A stretch of DNA of 64,000 bases from Bacteroidales bacterium (GCA_024636955.1 JAGXGB010000011.1:1-64000); one strand, 5' to 3'; positions 25,124-34,540 are shown, counted from the first letter of the stretch. Notes: generated by a model not told the origin, from the sequence alone. Made by a program: numbers and translations.

Positions 25124-26512
25124 CTAACTTACCATGTTTGGAAGTTCAAGACCATAGCCCTTTTTCTTGTCTTCAGCTTTTAATAGAAAGGCAAAGATTA
25201 ACGCAAGAACACCTAAACTTGCAAATATTAGCATTGGTAATGTATAATCATACAGAGTCACAATATTACCTTCAGGATTTGTAGTTTTACCAATAACACA
25301 ATACTTATCTAATACCCATCCAATCAAAGCAGGAACACCCATTAGCCCCCAATTCTGCACCCAAAAAATCATTGCATAGGCTGTACCAAGTTGTTTCTCA
25401 GGAATGATTTTTGGAACTGATGGCCACATTGCTGATGGAACCAATGAAAATCCAATACCCAATAGTATTGTTAATGCAATTGCAATTATATAATTATTAA
25501 ATATCGGAATAGCAAACATTGTATGAACAAAAATCAGAATAATTGCACCGATAATCATAATTGTAGCTCCCTTACCTTTACGATCATATAGATTTCCAAA
25601 GAATGGAGTTAGGAAGATTGTTCCAAATGGAAGTACACTTGGAATCAGTCCTGCAAATTCGGGATCCACTCCAAACTTGTTCACCATAAGATTGGCAGCG
25701 TATTTAAGAAATGGAAATACTGCTGAATAAAAAAGGACACATAGTATTGCTATATACCACCACCCTTTATTTTTTAAAATAAACATAATGTCTTTAAGAC
25801 TAAAAGCTTCTTCTTCCTGATAGTTAATATCACCAGCATTCCTGATTGCTATAGAAGCATCAAGTCTCTTGTCCATAAATGTGTATATAAAAAAGGCAAT
25901 AGTGCCAATACAAAGCATGATTAGACATAGAAGGATAGGAAAAGATACATCATTCATGAATACCGCAATTGGATATGAAGTAGATAGTGCTAGAGTAGTT
26001 CCTAAACGAGCTGTCGCCATTTCAAGTCCCATTGCCAAAGCCAGTTCTTTACCTTTAAACCATTTTACAATAATCTTTGAAACCGTTATACCAGCAATTT
26101 CAACACCAACTCCAAATGTTGCATATCCTAATGCTGCTATAACAACCTGCGCTTTCATGCCTATAAGTATTTGGCCATCAAGTGATTGTGTTGAAATTGC
26201 CCAGTACTTTATAGCAGCGCCCAATACCATTATTAGGGTAGCCCCTAATCCGGTAAATCTGACTCCCATTTTATCAAGTACGATTCCACCAAAAATTAAC
26301 ATCAATAAAAATACATTAAACCATCCATAAGCACTGGTAAAAAACCCATACTCGCTTGCTGACCAGGATTTTTCAGCTTCAAGCAATTGTTGCAATGGTG
26401 CCATTACATCAGCCAAATAATAACCAGTAAGCATAGTAAAGGCAACTACAGCTAAAGCAGTCCATCGTGCTGCTTTTGACTCACTGAGGATAGTCACAAG
26501 TTTCTCTTTCAT
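25124..26512 (-). CDS. Major facilitator superfamily transporter
   Basis: A 462-residue inner-membrane carrier with 12 predicted helices. The loop between helices 2 and 3 (FGGIVLDKMGVRF) and its counterpart after helix 8 (FGNLYDRKGKGA) are the MFS signature loops; a larger cytoplasmic loop (about 220-245) separates the two halves. Substrate residues are not recognisable to me. Lying beside the LacI/SusCDE locus it could carry the oligo- or monosaccharide released in the periplasm, but it has its own promoter-like TACATTTA (minus strand, 26610-26603), no copy of the susC operator, and convergent orientation, so the link is uncertain. Confidence 0.87.
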   Translation of the reverse strand: MKEKLVTILSESKAARWTALAVVAFTMLTGYYLADVMAPLQQLLEAEKSWSASEYGFFTSAYGWFNVFLLMLIFGGIVLDKMGVRFTGLGATLIMVLGAAIKYWAISTQSLDGQILIGMKAQVVIAALGYATFGVGVEIAGITVSKIIVKWFKGKELALAMGLEMATARLGTTLALSTSYPIAVFMNDVSFPILLCLIMLCIGTIAFFIYTFMDKRLDASIAIRNAGDINYQEEEAFSLKDIMFILKNKGWWYIAILCVLFYSAVFPFLKYAANLMVNKFGVDPEFAGLIPSVLPFGTIFLTPFFGNLYDRKGKGATIMIIGAIILIFVHTMFAIPIFNNYIIAIALTILLGIGFSLVPSAMWPSVPKIIPEKQLGTAYAMIFWVQNWGLMGVPALIGWVLDKYCVIGKTTNPEGNIVTLYDYTLPMLIFASLGVLALIFAFLLKAEDKKKGYGLELPNMVS

Positions 26513-26652
26513 AAAGATTGGTTTAAGTTGGTTAATTATAATTTTATTTGAATGAAACGAATAAGCTAGTTACACCTGTTTAAATTTTCAATTAAAAGAC
26601 CGTAAATGTACTTAGTTTTTTATTATTTGTGCACCGTATCATCATAAATTGA

Positions 26653-26660
26653 TAATTTTG
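26653..26660 (+). promoter_or_regulatory. -7 promoter element very close to the alkaline phosphatase start
   Basis: TAATTTTG matches TAnnTTTG but ends only four bases before the ATG at 26665. If functional, the mRNA would be leaderless or nearly so. Confidence 0.45.
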
Positions 26661-26664
26661 CAGC

Positions 26665-27801
26665 ATGCTAAAAATAACTCTCAAAAAAACCGTATTTTCA
26701 TTCCTCTTTACAACTGTTTTTCAGTTAGTTGCATTTAATGTCACTGCATATACACAAAATACAGCTTCATCCGGTGACAATAAAGCTCGTAAAGTAATTC
26801 TGCTTATAGGGGATGGGATGGGCCTAGCACAAATTCATGCAGCAGCTGCAAATGCTCAACTTAATTTGTTGAGTCTTCCACATACCGCCCTGGTAACCAC
26901 CGCTTCCAATGATAATGGGATTACTGACTCAGGGGCTGCCGGAACTGCGATAGCAACGGGTGTTAAAACCAACAACGGCAAAATCTGCATTACTCCAAAT
27001 CAACAACATTTAAAGAGCATTCTTAAAATTGCTGAAGAAAACGGCCTGTCTACAGGTTTAATAGCCACCTCTGACATCACCCATGCAACGCCTGCATCAT
27101 TTGTTGCTAATGTTGCACACAGAAGCCAGGAGAATGAAATTGCGCGACAATTCATAGGTTCCGGTATAGATGTATTTATTGGCGGTGGATTAAACAACTT
27201 TATGAGAAGAGCTGACAGCATTGATTATGTGGACAGTTTGGTGGCTCATGGCTATTATGTTGCTACTTCAGTTGACGAGCTCAAAACCCACCAGTCAGGT
27301 AAATTAGCTGGATTACTCTATCCGGTGCATCCTCCAAAAATGTCAGAAGGAAGAGGTGAAATGTTAACAATGTCCACTACCAAGGCGCTGCAGATCCTCT
27401 CAGAAAACAAGGATGGTTTTTTTCTGATGATTGAAGGTGCACAGATTGACTGGGGTGGTCATGCCAATGACATTGACTATATACTTGCTGAGCTTCTTGA
27501 TTTTGATAATGCGGTGGGCGTTGCACTTAAATATGCAAAGGAAAATCCTGAAACACTTGTTATTGTTACATCAGATCATGAAACAGGTGGTATGACTTTA
27601 GTAGAGGACATACTTAATACTGGCAAAATGAAACCACACTTCTCAACAATTCATCATACTGCTTCACCAGTACCATTGTTTGCTTATGGCAAAAGAGCTG
27701 AATTATTCAAGGGACTAATGGATAACACTGACATTTTTCATTATATCATGTCAGCTTATGGCTTTAACGAATCAGCTTTAAATAAGCAATTGCATAATTA
27801 A
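26665..27801 (+). CDS. Alkaline phosphatase (PhoA family)
   Basis: A secreted metal-dependent phosphomonoesterase of 378 residues. A signal peptide (to about residue 31, FNVTAYTQ) is followed by VILLIGDGMGLAQ (first zinc/magnesium Asp), the nucleophile motif TDSGAAGTAIATG (Ser phosphorylated), ATSDITHATPASF (magnesium ligands), MIEGAQIDWGGHAND and VTSDHETGGMTL (zinc ligands), and a late His near HHTASPVPLFAYG. It is shorter than E. coli PhoA but complete. The next gene starts 16 bases downstream, so it may be co-transcribed. It probably liberates phosphate in the periplasm. Confidence 0.95.
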   Translation: MLKITLKKTVFSFLFTTVFQLVAFNVTAYTQNTASSGDNKARKVILLIGDGMGLAQIHAAAANAQLNLLSLPHTALVTTASNDNGITDSGAAGTAIATGVKTNNGKICITPNQQHLKSILKIAEENGLSTGLIATSDITHATPASFVANVAHRSQENEIARQFIGSGIDVFIGGGLNNFMRRADSIDYVDSLVAHGYYVATSVDELKTHQSGKLAGLLYPVHPPKMSEGRGEMLTMSTTKALQILSENKDGFFLMIEGAQIDWGGHANDIDYILAELLDFDNAVGVALKYAKENPETLVIVTSDHETGGMTLVEDILNTGKMKPHFSTIHHTASPVPLFAYGKRAELFKGLMDNTDIFHYIMSAYGFNESALNKQLHN

Positions 27802-27817
27802 TAAACCATTAACCAGC

Positions 27818-28783
27818 ATGATAGTAGTTACAGGAGCCGCAGGCTTTATAGGCAGTTGCCTAATTGCAAAACTTAATTCACTCGGCTACAAGGAAATTGT
27901 AGCAGTTGACGATTTTAGCAAAGAAGAGAAAAAAGAAAATCTCAATAACAAGTCAATAATCGAAAAAGTAGAGCGCACTAACTTCTACCGTTGGTTAATC
28001 AAAAATAGTGATGAAGTTGGTTTTATATTCCATATTGGTGCCCGTACAGATACAACAGAATTCAATGTTGATGTTTTTAATGAGCTCAACCTTCAGTACT
28101 CCAAAAATCTTTTTACTCTTTGCACACAGCTAAATATTCCAATTGTGTATGCTTCTTCTGCTGCAACTTATGGAATGGGAGAAATGGGCTATAAGGATGA
28201 CCATGGCATTGTTGAAAGTTTAAAGCCATTAAACCCTTATGGGGAATCAAAAAATGACTTTGATAAATGGGTACTACAGCAATTTGAAACTCCTCCTTTT
28301 TGGGCTGGAATGAAGTTCTTTAATGTTTATGGCCCCAATGAATATCACAAAGGCAGAATGGCTTCAGTGATATTTCATGCACACCGCCAGATCATTGAAA
28401 CCGGAAAAGTAAAGTTGTTTAAATCACATAAGCCTGAGTTTAAAGATGGTGAGCAATTACGCGATTTCGTATATGTAAAAGACGTGGTTGATGTGCTTTA
28501 CTATATGATGAAGAAAAAACCTTCATCAGGATTATACAACCTTGGTACAGGGAAAGCCCGTTCATTTAAGGACCTTGCACTGGCTACTTTTAAAGCCCTT
28601 AATATTGATCCAGTGATTGAATTTATTGACACCCCGGAGGACATCAGGGAAAAGTATCAGTATTTTACCGAAGCAAACATGCATAAGCTTGTAACCACAG
28701 GCTATTCAAATGAATTTGCAACATTAGAAGCAGGTGTTGCGGATTACGTTTCTAATTTTCTCTCTCAAAAAGCTTACCTCTAG
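27818..28783 (+). CDS. hldD: ADP-L-glycero-D-manno-heptose-6-epimerase
   Basis: An NAD(P)-dependent short-chain dehydrogenase/reductase epimerase that converts ADP-D-glycero- to ADP-L-glycero-D-manno-heptose for the lipopolysaccharide inner core. The nucleotide loop is MIVVTGAAGFIGSCLIAKL, followed by the HldD-specific HIGARTDTTEFN, YASSAATYGMG and the catalytic YGESKNDFDKWV (Tyr and Lys), then KFFNVYGPNEYHKGRMASV, a segment strongly typical of the RfaD group. The 321 residues match. It follows the phosphatase by 16 bases. Confidence 0.95.
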   Translation: MIVVTGAAGFIGSCLIAKLNSLGYKEIVAVDDFSKEEKKENLNNKSIIEKVERTNFYRWLIKNSDEVGFIFHIGARTDTTEFNVDVFNELNLQYSKNLFTLCTQLNIPIVYASSAATYGMGEMGYKDDHGIVESLKPLNPYGESKNDFDKWVLQQFETPPFWAGMKFFNVYGPNEYHKGRMASVIFHAHRQIIETGKVKLFKSHKPEFKDGEQLRDFVYVKDVVDVLYYMMKKKPSSGLYNLGTGKARSFKDLALATFKALNIDPVIEFIDTPEDIREKYQYFTEANMHKLVTTGYSNEFATLEAGVADYVSNFLSQKAYL

Positions 28784-29179
28784 AGGTTAATTCCCGATCA
28801 TTTTATTTCATCAGTGTGTCCATTTTAATGAATGTATGCGCTGTACCCGAAGTTTTCTGTTACAATCGTGAGAGATTAACCAACTGGATGGTACTCATGG
28901 TGGCTCTATGCGACAAACTGTGCCAGCTTTTATTTGTACCAATCAGTTTAAAAAACGCTGATGAATAGTTTGGTTTTCATTTTTGTTATAAACAATTCAT
29001 AAGCGATTCACAAGCGTTACATAAGCGATAAAAGACGCTTATAAGACGCTTATAAGACGCTTGTAAGACGCTTATGATCATAATGGAACATGAATGAATC
29101 ATGAATACGAAATGTTCCGTTAATTACCTCACAAGGCATAAGCGGTATAAAGGAAATTATTCCAGATAAAAAATGTTGA
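28784..29179. other. Convergent intergenic region with an 11-bp-phase repeat array
   Basis: A 396-bp gap between the convergent hldD and merR-like stops. The left 200 bases show no gene or RNA I recognise; the repeat array at 28999-29075 occupies the centre; the remainder is plain AT-rich sequence. Confidence 0.6.
28999..29075. repeat. Tandem array with 11-bp period that inverts in the middle
   Basis: The core AAGCG occurs at 29001, 29012 and 29023, each 11 bp apart. After a 9-bp step the inverted form AAGACGCTT follows at 29032, 29043, 29054 and 29065, again exactly 11 bp apart. The left three units (ATAAGCG..) and right four units (..CGCTTAT) are in opposite orientation, so the whole block can pair with itself as a long imperfect hairpin or cruciform. 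No spacers are present. Confidence 0.88.
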
Positions 29180-29515
29180 TTACAACTCTTGCTTTAAATC
29201 AAGCAGGAAAGACTTAATGTCCTGGAGTGTTTTTACGATTTGATGATTATCAGATACTTCTGCAAAATTCCCTTTTAACTTCTCTTTAGCACCATTCAGG
29301 GTATATCCCCGCTCTTTAACGAGATGGTAGATTATGTGAAAATTATCAACATCGGCCTGGGTAAAAAAGCGATTGCCTTTTTTATTCCTGAAAGGTTTTA
29401 TAATATCAAATTCGTTCTCCCAAAACCTGATCAGAGAAATATTAACATTGAAGATAGTAGCTACTTCACCAATGCGGTAATAGACCTTTTTTATAACAGG
29501 TTTTTTATATGGCAT
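29180..29515 (-). CDS. MerR-family transcriptional regulator, short form
   Basis: A 111-residue protein made almost only of the MerR winged helix-turn-helix: YRIGEVATIFNVNISLIRFWENEFDIIKP followed by the wing (NKKGNRFFTQADVDNF) and the helix-forming HLVKERGYTLNGAKEKLKGN. There is no room for an effector domain beyond a short coiled coil (KTLQDIKSFLLDLKQEL), so its signal is unknown; small proteins of this type are common in Bacteroidota. It starts 6 bases after the M23 peptidase stop and is probably co-transcribed with it. Confidence 0.9.
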   Translation of the reverse strand: MPYKKPVIKKVYYRIGEVATIFNVNISLIRFWENEFDIIKPFRNKKGNRFFTQADVDNFHIIYHLVKERGYTLNGAKEKLKGNFAEVSDNHQIVKTLQDIKSFLLDLKQEL

Positions 29516-29521
29516 GATCTA

Positions 29522-30493
29522 CTAGTCAAGGGTTTGTGAAGGCCTTTGCGACAATTCAATCATTAATTCGTATTCTTCGGGAGTAATGTCGTTAAAGAAG
29601 TAGTTAATCGGGTCAACTGATTTGTTATTCTTACGTACTTCATAATGCAAATGCGGAGCTGTTGATTTACCTGTGTTTCCAACTCTTCCTATTACCTGGC
29701 CACGTTTTACTTTATCACCGCGTTTTACATCTATTTTTGAAAGGTGGGCATATAGGGTTTGGTAGCCGAAACCGTGATTAATAATAATGCAGTTACCATA
29801 ACCACCCCTTGTACGTTCAATTTTTGATACAGTGCCATCACCAGTTGAATAAATTTCTGTGCCTACACTGGCTGTAAAATCAATACCTTCATGAAACTTG
29901 GTAACCTTATAGAAAGGGTCAGTGCGATATCCAAAGTATGAGCCTATTCGCCTGAGATCCTTATTTGATACCGGCTGAATTGCAGGTATTGAAGCCATCA
30001 TTTCATCCTTACGCTTTGCAAGGTTAAAAACTTCATCGTACGATTTCGATTGCACATAAAGCTGACTGGCAATCATGTCGAGCTTCCTGGTAGTATTCTT
30101 AATTATCTCAGTATTCTTATAACCTTCGAGCTTTTCATAACGATTCGCACCCCCGAAACCAGCTTTTCTGATGCTTGAAGGTATTGGTTCTGACTCAAAG
30201 ATTACCCTGTAAATATTGTCATCCCTGTCCTGAAGGTCAGCCACAACAGCCTGCACTCTTTCAAGGCGGTCATTAAGAATTTTATATTGCAACTCATATT
30301 GCTCTAATTCCCGCACAAGCATTCTTTCTTTCGGAGAATCGAGAAAATTGTAGGCTATCAGCAGAACTACGGTAGCGAAAACTAAACTTGTTGCAACAAC
30401 TGAAACAAAACGGGTAAATTTCTGACGGAAAGACACTTGGACTTTCTCAATTTTCAACGATTTAGGGTTGAAATGATATCGTGTTTTCGACAT
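29522..30493 (-). CDS. M23-family metallopeptidase (LytM-type peptidoglycan endopeptidase), membrane anchored
   Basis: The start at 30493 gives MSKTRYHFNPKSLKIEKV, a conserved beginning for Bacteroidota M23 proteins; the 13 upstream residues of the track ORF lack any such conservation. A membrane helix lies at about residues 30-52, then a coiled coil (LVRELEQYELQYKILNDRLERVQ) and the LytM domain with zinc ligands in FHEGIDF (His, Asp) and the HxH in APHLHYEV, plus YAHLS. It should cleave peptide cross-links or regulate amidases outside the inner membrane. It forms an operon with the short MerR gene and is divergent from alaS. Confidence 0.92.
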   Translation of the reverse strand: MSKTRYHFNPKSLKIEKVQVSFRQKFTRFVSVVATSLVFATVVLLIAYNFLDSPKERMLVRELEQYELQYKILNDRLERVQAVVADLQDRDDNIYRVIFESEPIPSSIRKAGFGGANRYEKLEGYKNTEIIKNTTRKLDMIASQLYVQSKSYDEVFNLAKRKDEMMASIPAIQPVSNKDLRRIGSYFGYRTDPFYKVTKFHEGIDFTASVGTEIYSTGDGTVSKIERTRGGYGNCIIINHGFGYQTLYAHLSKIDVKRGDKVKRGQVIGRVGNTGKSTAPHLHYEVRKNNKSVDPINYFFNDITPEEYELMIELSQRPSQTLD

Positions 30494-30554
30494 GAAATAA
30501 ATATAATTGAAATCAAAATACAGCAATCGCAATCCACTTTCAACGATGCTGTCG

Positions 30555-30562
30555 CAAAATTA
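30555..30562 (-). promoter_or_regulatory. -7 promoter element for the M23-merR operon
   Basis: TAATTTTG on the minus strand, about 60 bases upstream of the chosen M23 start, in the divergent region shared with alaS. Confidence 0.5.
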
Positions 30563-30573
30563 AACTTTTAAAC

Positions 30574-30581
30574 TAAATTTG
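30574..30581 (+). promoter_or_regulatory. -7 promoter element for alaS
   Basis: TAAATTTG on the plus strand, 61 bases upstream of the alaS ATG and only 11 bases from the opposite-strand -7 of the M23 gene, so the two divergent promoters are nested. Confidence 0.55.
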
Positions 30582-30642
30582 CAAGCCCTTAACCACCAAA
30601 AAATACACTTTTAACATCACATTTCATCGTAACTCATTGAAT

Positions 30643-33249
30643 ATGAATGCTCAGGAAATAAGACAAGCCTTTCTATTTTTTTTTGAATCTAAACAACACC
30701 ATATAGTACCATCAGCACCAATGGTCATTAAAGATGACCCTACCCTGATGTTCACAAATGCTGGTATGAACCAGTTTAAGGATATTTTTCTTGGTAATTC
30801 GTCTGTTAAATTCGCAAGAATTGCAAATACCCAAAAATGCCTCCGGGTTTCAGGGAAGCACAACGACCTTGAAGAAGTTGGACATGACACCTACCACCAT
30901 ACAATGTTTGAAATGCTTGGCAACTGGTCCTTTGGCGATTATTTCAAAAAAGATGCTATTGAATGGGCATGGGAATTCCTCACTGAAACTGTAAAAATTG
31001 ATAAAAACCGTATATATGTCACCATATTCGGGGGTGATGAAGGCGATAAGCTAGAAGCTGATATGGAAGCTTATGGCTATTGGGAGCCTTTAATTGCAAA
31101 GGACAGGATACTCAGAGGCAGTAAAAAGGACAACTTTTGGGAAATGGGCGACTCAGGGCCATGCGGACCATGCTCTGAAATACATGTTGACATACGTGAC
31201 GATGCACAAAGAAAAGAAATTGATGGTGCATCATTGGTAAATGTAGGCGATCCGCTGGTAATTGAAATATGGAATCTTGTGTTCATGGAGTTTAACAGGC
31301 TTGCAAATGGCTCATTACAACCACTGCCGGCTAAGCATGTTGATACAGGTATGGGGTTTGAACGTCTTTGCATGGTATTGCAGGGAAAAAAGTCGAATTA
31401 TGATACTGATGTTTTTCAACCTATTATCAATGAGATTTCGCGAATAAGCAATGTAAAGTATGGTCAGTCGCCTGCAACAGACATTGCCATGCGCGTTATA
31501 GCCGATCACTTACGTACCATTGCCTTTGCAATCGCTGATGGCCAGTTGCCTTCTAATAATAAGGCAGGATATGTTATCAGGCGAATTTTGCGCAGAGCAG
31601 TAAGATATGGCTATACCTTCCTTGATTTAAGCCAGCCTTTTATAAATAAACTCGTACCTGTGCTGGTTAGAGAGATGGGAACCTATTTCAGTGAACTGAA
31701 AAGCCAGATGGACCTGATTATAAAGGTAGTTACTGAAGAGGAAGCATCATTTTTACGCACATTGTCGCATGGCATTTCTAAATTCAACCAGTATACAGCT
31801 AATAATCCCGGTTCAAAAATAACAGGTGAGTTTGCATTTGAGTTATATGACACTTACGGTTTCCCGATTGACCTTACCAGTTTGATGGCAAGAGAACAAA
31901 ACCTTGAAGTTGATATGGAAGCCTTTCAGCGTGGACTACAACAGCAAAAAGAGCGCTCACGAAAGGACGCCAGCGTTGAAGTTGATGATTGGATAATCTT
32001 AAAAGATGACCATTCAGAAACCTTTGTTGGCTATGACACCCTCGAATCAAATACTTTTATTACACGGTACAGGAAAGTGAATTCAAAGGGCAAGTCTTTT
32101 TACCAGGTGGTATTAGCTGAAACACCTTTCTATGCTGAATCAGGCGGACAAGCCGGGGATACTGGAATAATAGAAATAAACGGAAAAAAAATTATTGTTC
32201 AGGATACAAAAAAAGAAAACAACCTGATCATACATCTTTGCAATGAATTACCTGAATCACCTGAAGCAAGTGTTCATGCAGTTGTTTCAGAAGAAAGCAG
32301 GATTAGAACTGCAAATAATCATTCCGCAACACACCTGCTCCATCAGGCACTTCGCACTGTATTAGGCAATCATGTTGAACAGAAAGGTTCGTTTGTGCAT
32401 CCTGACTATCTGCGTTTTGACTTCGCACATTTCCAAAGGATGAGCGACGCTGAAGTACTTCAAGTAGAAACCATCGTAAATAACCTTGTACGTAAAAACC
32501 TTGGAAGAGAGGAATGGAGGGCAGTTCCGATAGAAGAGGCAAGGGAAAAAGGTGCATTGGCTTTGTTTGGTGAAAAATATGGTGATACAGTTAGGATGAT
32601 CAAATTTGGTGAATCAATTGAATTGTGCGGAGGCACGCATGTAACTGCCACAGGACAAATTGGTTTGTTCAAAATAACTTCAGAATCGGCAATTGCTGCC
32701 GGGGTTCGTCGTATTGAGGCAATTACCGGTGAGAAGGCAGAAGCATACTATTATAGCCAGAACGAGTTGCTTGATGAGATAAAATCATTATTGAAAAATA
32801 ATACTGATCCATTGAAAGCGGTTAAGAATTTGCTTGACGAAAATGCTGAATTGAAATCAGTTATTGAAAAGAATAATGCTGAAATAGTTCAAAACCTATA
32901 TCTTGACTTATCATCAGCTTATCAGCAACACGAAACATATAGACTGATAGTTTCTAAGGTGAACCTTGAACCTAACGCCGTTCGTGATCTTACATTCAAG
33001 TTGTTACATGGAAATGACGACCTAATAGTAATCATTGGTTCGCAGAGTGATAATAAGCCAATGTTAACAGTTGCTATTTCAGAAGAGCTTGTGAAACAGA
33101 AAGGCTTAAATGCTTCAACAATAATCAAAGAGCCAGCAAAAGAGATAAAAGGAGGTGGTGGAGGCCAGTCGCATTACGCAACCGCGGGAGGTAAGGATGT
33201 TAGTGGTCTTGATGCTGCTATAAAAAAAGCACAAGCTTTGATACTTTAG
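30643..33249 (+). CDS. alaS: Alanyl-tRNA synthetase
   Basis: Charges tRNA-Ala and edits misacylated Ser/Gly. The class II catalytic domain begins FFESKQHHIVPSAPMVIKDDPTLMFTNAGMNQFK and includes RVSGKHNDLEEVGHDTYHHTMFEMLGNWSFGDYFKK (motif 2). The editing domain has NHSATHLLHQAL and the zinc/editing CGGTHV; the C-Ala domain ends with the glycine-rich GGGGGQSHYATAGG. At 868 residues from the ATG at 30643 it is complete. The track's TTG two codons earlier is less likely. It is followed by about 100 bases and then the CarH-like gene. Confidence 0.97.
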   Translation: MNAQEIRQAFLFFFESKQHHIVPSAPMVIKDDPTLMFTNAGMNQFKDIFLGNSSVKFARIANTQKCLRVSGKHNDLEEVGHDTYHHTMFEMLGNWSFGDYFKKDAIEWAWEFLTETVKIDKNRIYVTIFGGDEGDKLEADMEAYGYWEPLIAKDRILRGSKKDNFWEMGDSGPCGPCSEIHVDIRDDAQRKEIDGASLVNVGDPLVIEIWNLVFMEFNRLANGSLQPLPAKHVDTGMGFERLCMVLQGKKSNYDTDVFQPIINEISRISNVKYGQSPATDIAMRVIADHLRTIAFAIADGQLPSNNKAGYVIRRILRRAVRYGYTFLDLSQPFINKLVPVLVREMGTYFSELKSQMDLIIKVVTEEEASFLRTLSHGISKFNQYTANNPGSKITGEFAFELYDTYGFPIDLTSLMAREQNLEVDMEAFQRGLQQQKERSRKDASVEVDDWIILKDDHSETFVGYDTLESNTFITRYRKVNSKGKSFYQVVLAETPFYAESGGQAGDTGIIEINGKKIIVQDTKKENNLIIHLCNELPESPEASVHAVVSEESRIRTANNHSATHLLHQALRTVLGNHVEQKGSFVHPDYLRFDFAHFQRMSDAEVLQVETIVNNLVRKNLGREEWRAVPIEEAREKGALALFGEKYGDTVRMIKFGESIELCGGTHVTATGQIGLFKITSESAIAAGVRRIEAITGEKAEAYYYSQNELLDEIKSLLKNNTDPLKAVKNLLDENAELKSVIEKNNAEIVQNLYLDLSSAYQQHETYRLIVSKVNLEPNAVRDLTFKLLHGNDDLIVIIGSQSDNKPMLTVAISEELVKQKGLNASTIIKEPAKEIKGGGGGQSHYATAGGKDVSGLDAAIKKAQALIL

Positions 33250-33352
33250 GCTTGAACATTCAACAAGATAGCTGTGAAAAGAAAACTTTTTGACTAATGT
33301 ATTGTTATTTAGCTTAATTTAGAAAATAGCAATCATTTCATTATATAGACCA

Positions 33353-34234
33353 ATGATTAAATATTCAATTAAAGACCTGGAACAGCTCTCTGGTATAAAA
33401 GCGCATACCATTAGAATCTGGGAAAAAAGATATGGTTTATTTGAACCTGAACGTACTCCAACAAACATCAGGTACTATTCTGATGAGGATTTGAAAAAGC
33501 TGCTCAATGTTACCATTCTTAACCGTAATGGATATAAAATATCCAATATTGTATCAATGGAAAATGGCGAGATGAATGAAAGGATCATTGAAATATCTGA
33601 TTCATTTCATGACTTCACCAACCAAATCGAGCAACTTACTGTTGCCATGATTGACTTTGACGAAGTGCGCTTTGAAAGAGTTCTATCATCATCAGTAATA
33701 AAAATTGGATTTGACGAAACAGTAACCCGCATATTGTACCCTTTCTTTGAAAGGATTGGAGTACTCTGGCAAATTGGCACAATTTACCCGGCGCAGGAGC
33801 ATTTTGTATCAAACCTTATTAGGCAGAAGCTTATTATTGCAATTGATGGCCAGGTTGGAAATTTCAAAATTGATCCCCAAACTTTCCTGCTTTTCCTGCC
33901 TCCTAATGAATGGCATGAACTAGGTTTGTTATTTTACAACTATCTTATAAGGAAGGCTGGTCACAATGTAATTTACCTCGGGCAGTCACTCCCTCTTGAA
34001 GATTTGTCTGAAATCAAAAATAAGCAGAAAATTGATTATCTATTTACATATTTTACTACCCCAATTACTGATAAGAAATATAGTGAAGCCATAATGCATC
34101 TTAGCCAATCATTCATTGATAATAAAATTTATGTCTCAGGATTGCAAACCCTTGAACATAAAATGGAAATGCCTGATAACATTGAACTTATTAAGCAGCC
34201 ACGTGTTTTCCTTGATCAATTGGTAACGGCGTAA
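33353..34234 (+). CDS. MerR-family regulator with B12-binding domain (CarH/LitR-like)
   Basis: A 293-residue regulator with an N-terminal MerR helix-turn-helix (YSIKDLEQLSGIKAHTIRIWEKRYGLFEPERT, about 1-70) and a C-terminal cobalamin-binding region. The four-helix bundle carries WQIGTIYPAQEHF, that is W-x9-EH, the motif that shields adenosylcobalamin in CarH. The Rossmann part has PNEWHELGLLF, that is E-x-H-x-x-G, which supplies the lower-axial His. Known homologues repress carotenoid genes in the dark and release DNA when light breaks the Co-C bond. An ECF sigma gene follows after 353 bases; no carotenoid gene is nearby. It could also sense B12 itself rather than light. Confidence 0.88.
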   Translation: MIKYSIKDLEQLSGIKAHTIRIWEKRYGLFEPERTPTNIRYYSDEDLKKLLNVTILNRNGYKISNIVSMENGEMNERIIEISDSFHDFTNQIEQLTVAMIDFDEVRFERVLSSSVIKIGFDETVTRILYPFFERIGVLWQIGTIYPAQEHFVSNLIRQKLIIAIDGQVGNFKIDPQTFLLFLPPNEWHELGLLFYNYLIRKAGHNVIYLGQSLPLEDLSEIKNKQKIDYLFTYFTTPITDKKYSEAIMHLSQSFIDNKIYVSGLQTLEHKMEMPDNIELIKQPRVFLDQLVTA

Positions 34235-34260
34235 ATCCTTCAAATTATTGAAATATTTAA

Positions 34261-34290
34261 AAAGTTGTCCCTAATGTGGACAACTTTTTG
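34261..34290. terminator. Intrinsic terminator after the CarH-like gene
   Basis: AAAGTTGTCC / GGACAACTTT stem of 10 bp with loop CTAATGT followed by TTG and T-rich sequence; 26 bases after the stop codon. It indicates that the ECF sigma gene is not simply co-transcribed with the regulator. Confidence 0.85.
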
Positions 34291-34371
34291 TTTTTACCAA
34301 AAGTCTAAAATAGTCACTTGCACCGTAATAAGTTAAACAATAGTAAAACTTCAGTTGTTTTTCCTTAATGA

Positions 34372-34386
34372 GGACATTTTATGTCC
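34372..34386. promoter_or_regulatory. Inverted repeat GGACAT-N3-ATGTCC
   Basis: A 15-bp interrupted palindrome about 150 bases ahead of the ECF promoter. Spacing and symmetry suit a dimeric regulator; the CarH-like protein is a candidate binder but nothing in the sequence proves it. Confidence 0.4.
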
Positions 34387-34497
34387 CACTATGGGGTCAA
34401 TTACAACATGTTAACTATATAGCACGCATTTAAGTCTTATTCTTAAACACTTTTTACTGGTTTTATTCTCTTTATTTTCAGTTGTTTAAGTAATCTT

Positions 34498-34540
34498 TTG
34501 CATTTTTATGCAATTTTATGACACTTAATGTTTACTTTTG
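34498..34540 (+). promoter_or_regulatory. ECF sigma gene promoter with overlapping inverted repeat
   Basis: A -7 element TACTTTTG (34533-34540) lies 47 bases before the ATG. The inverted repeat TTGCAT-TTTT-ATGCAA (34498-34513) sits where the -33 region is expected, so a bound regulator would interfere with polymerase. Confidence 0.55.

Noticed and set aside
33250-33352. Cobalamin riboswitch before the B12-binding regulator
   Set aside because: The gap is only about 100 bases and lacks the conserved B12-box (GCCACTG-like) sequence.
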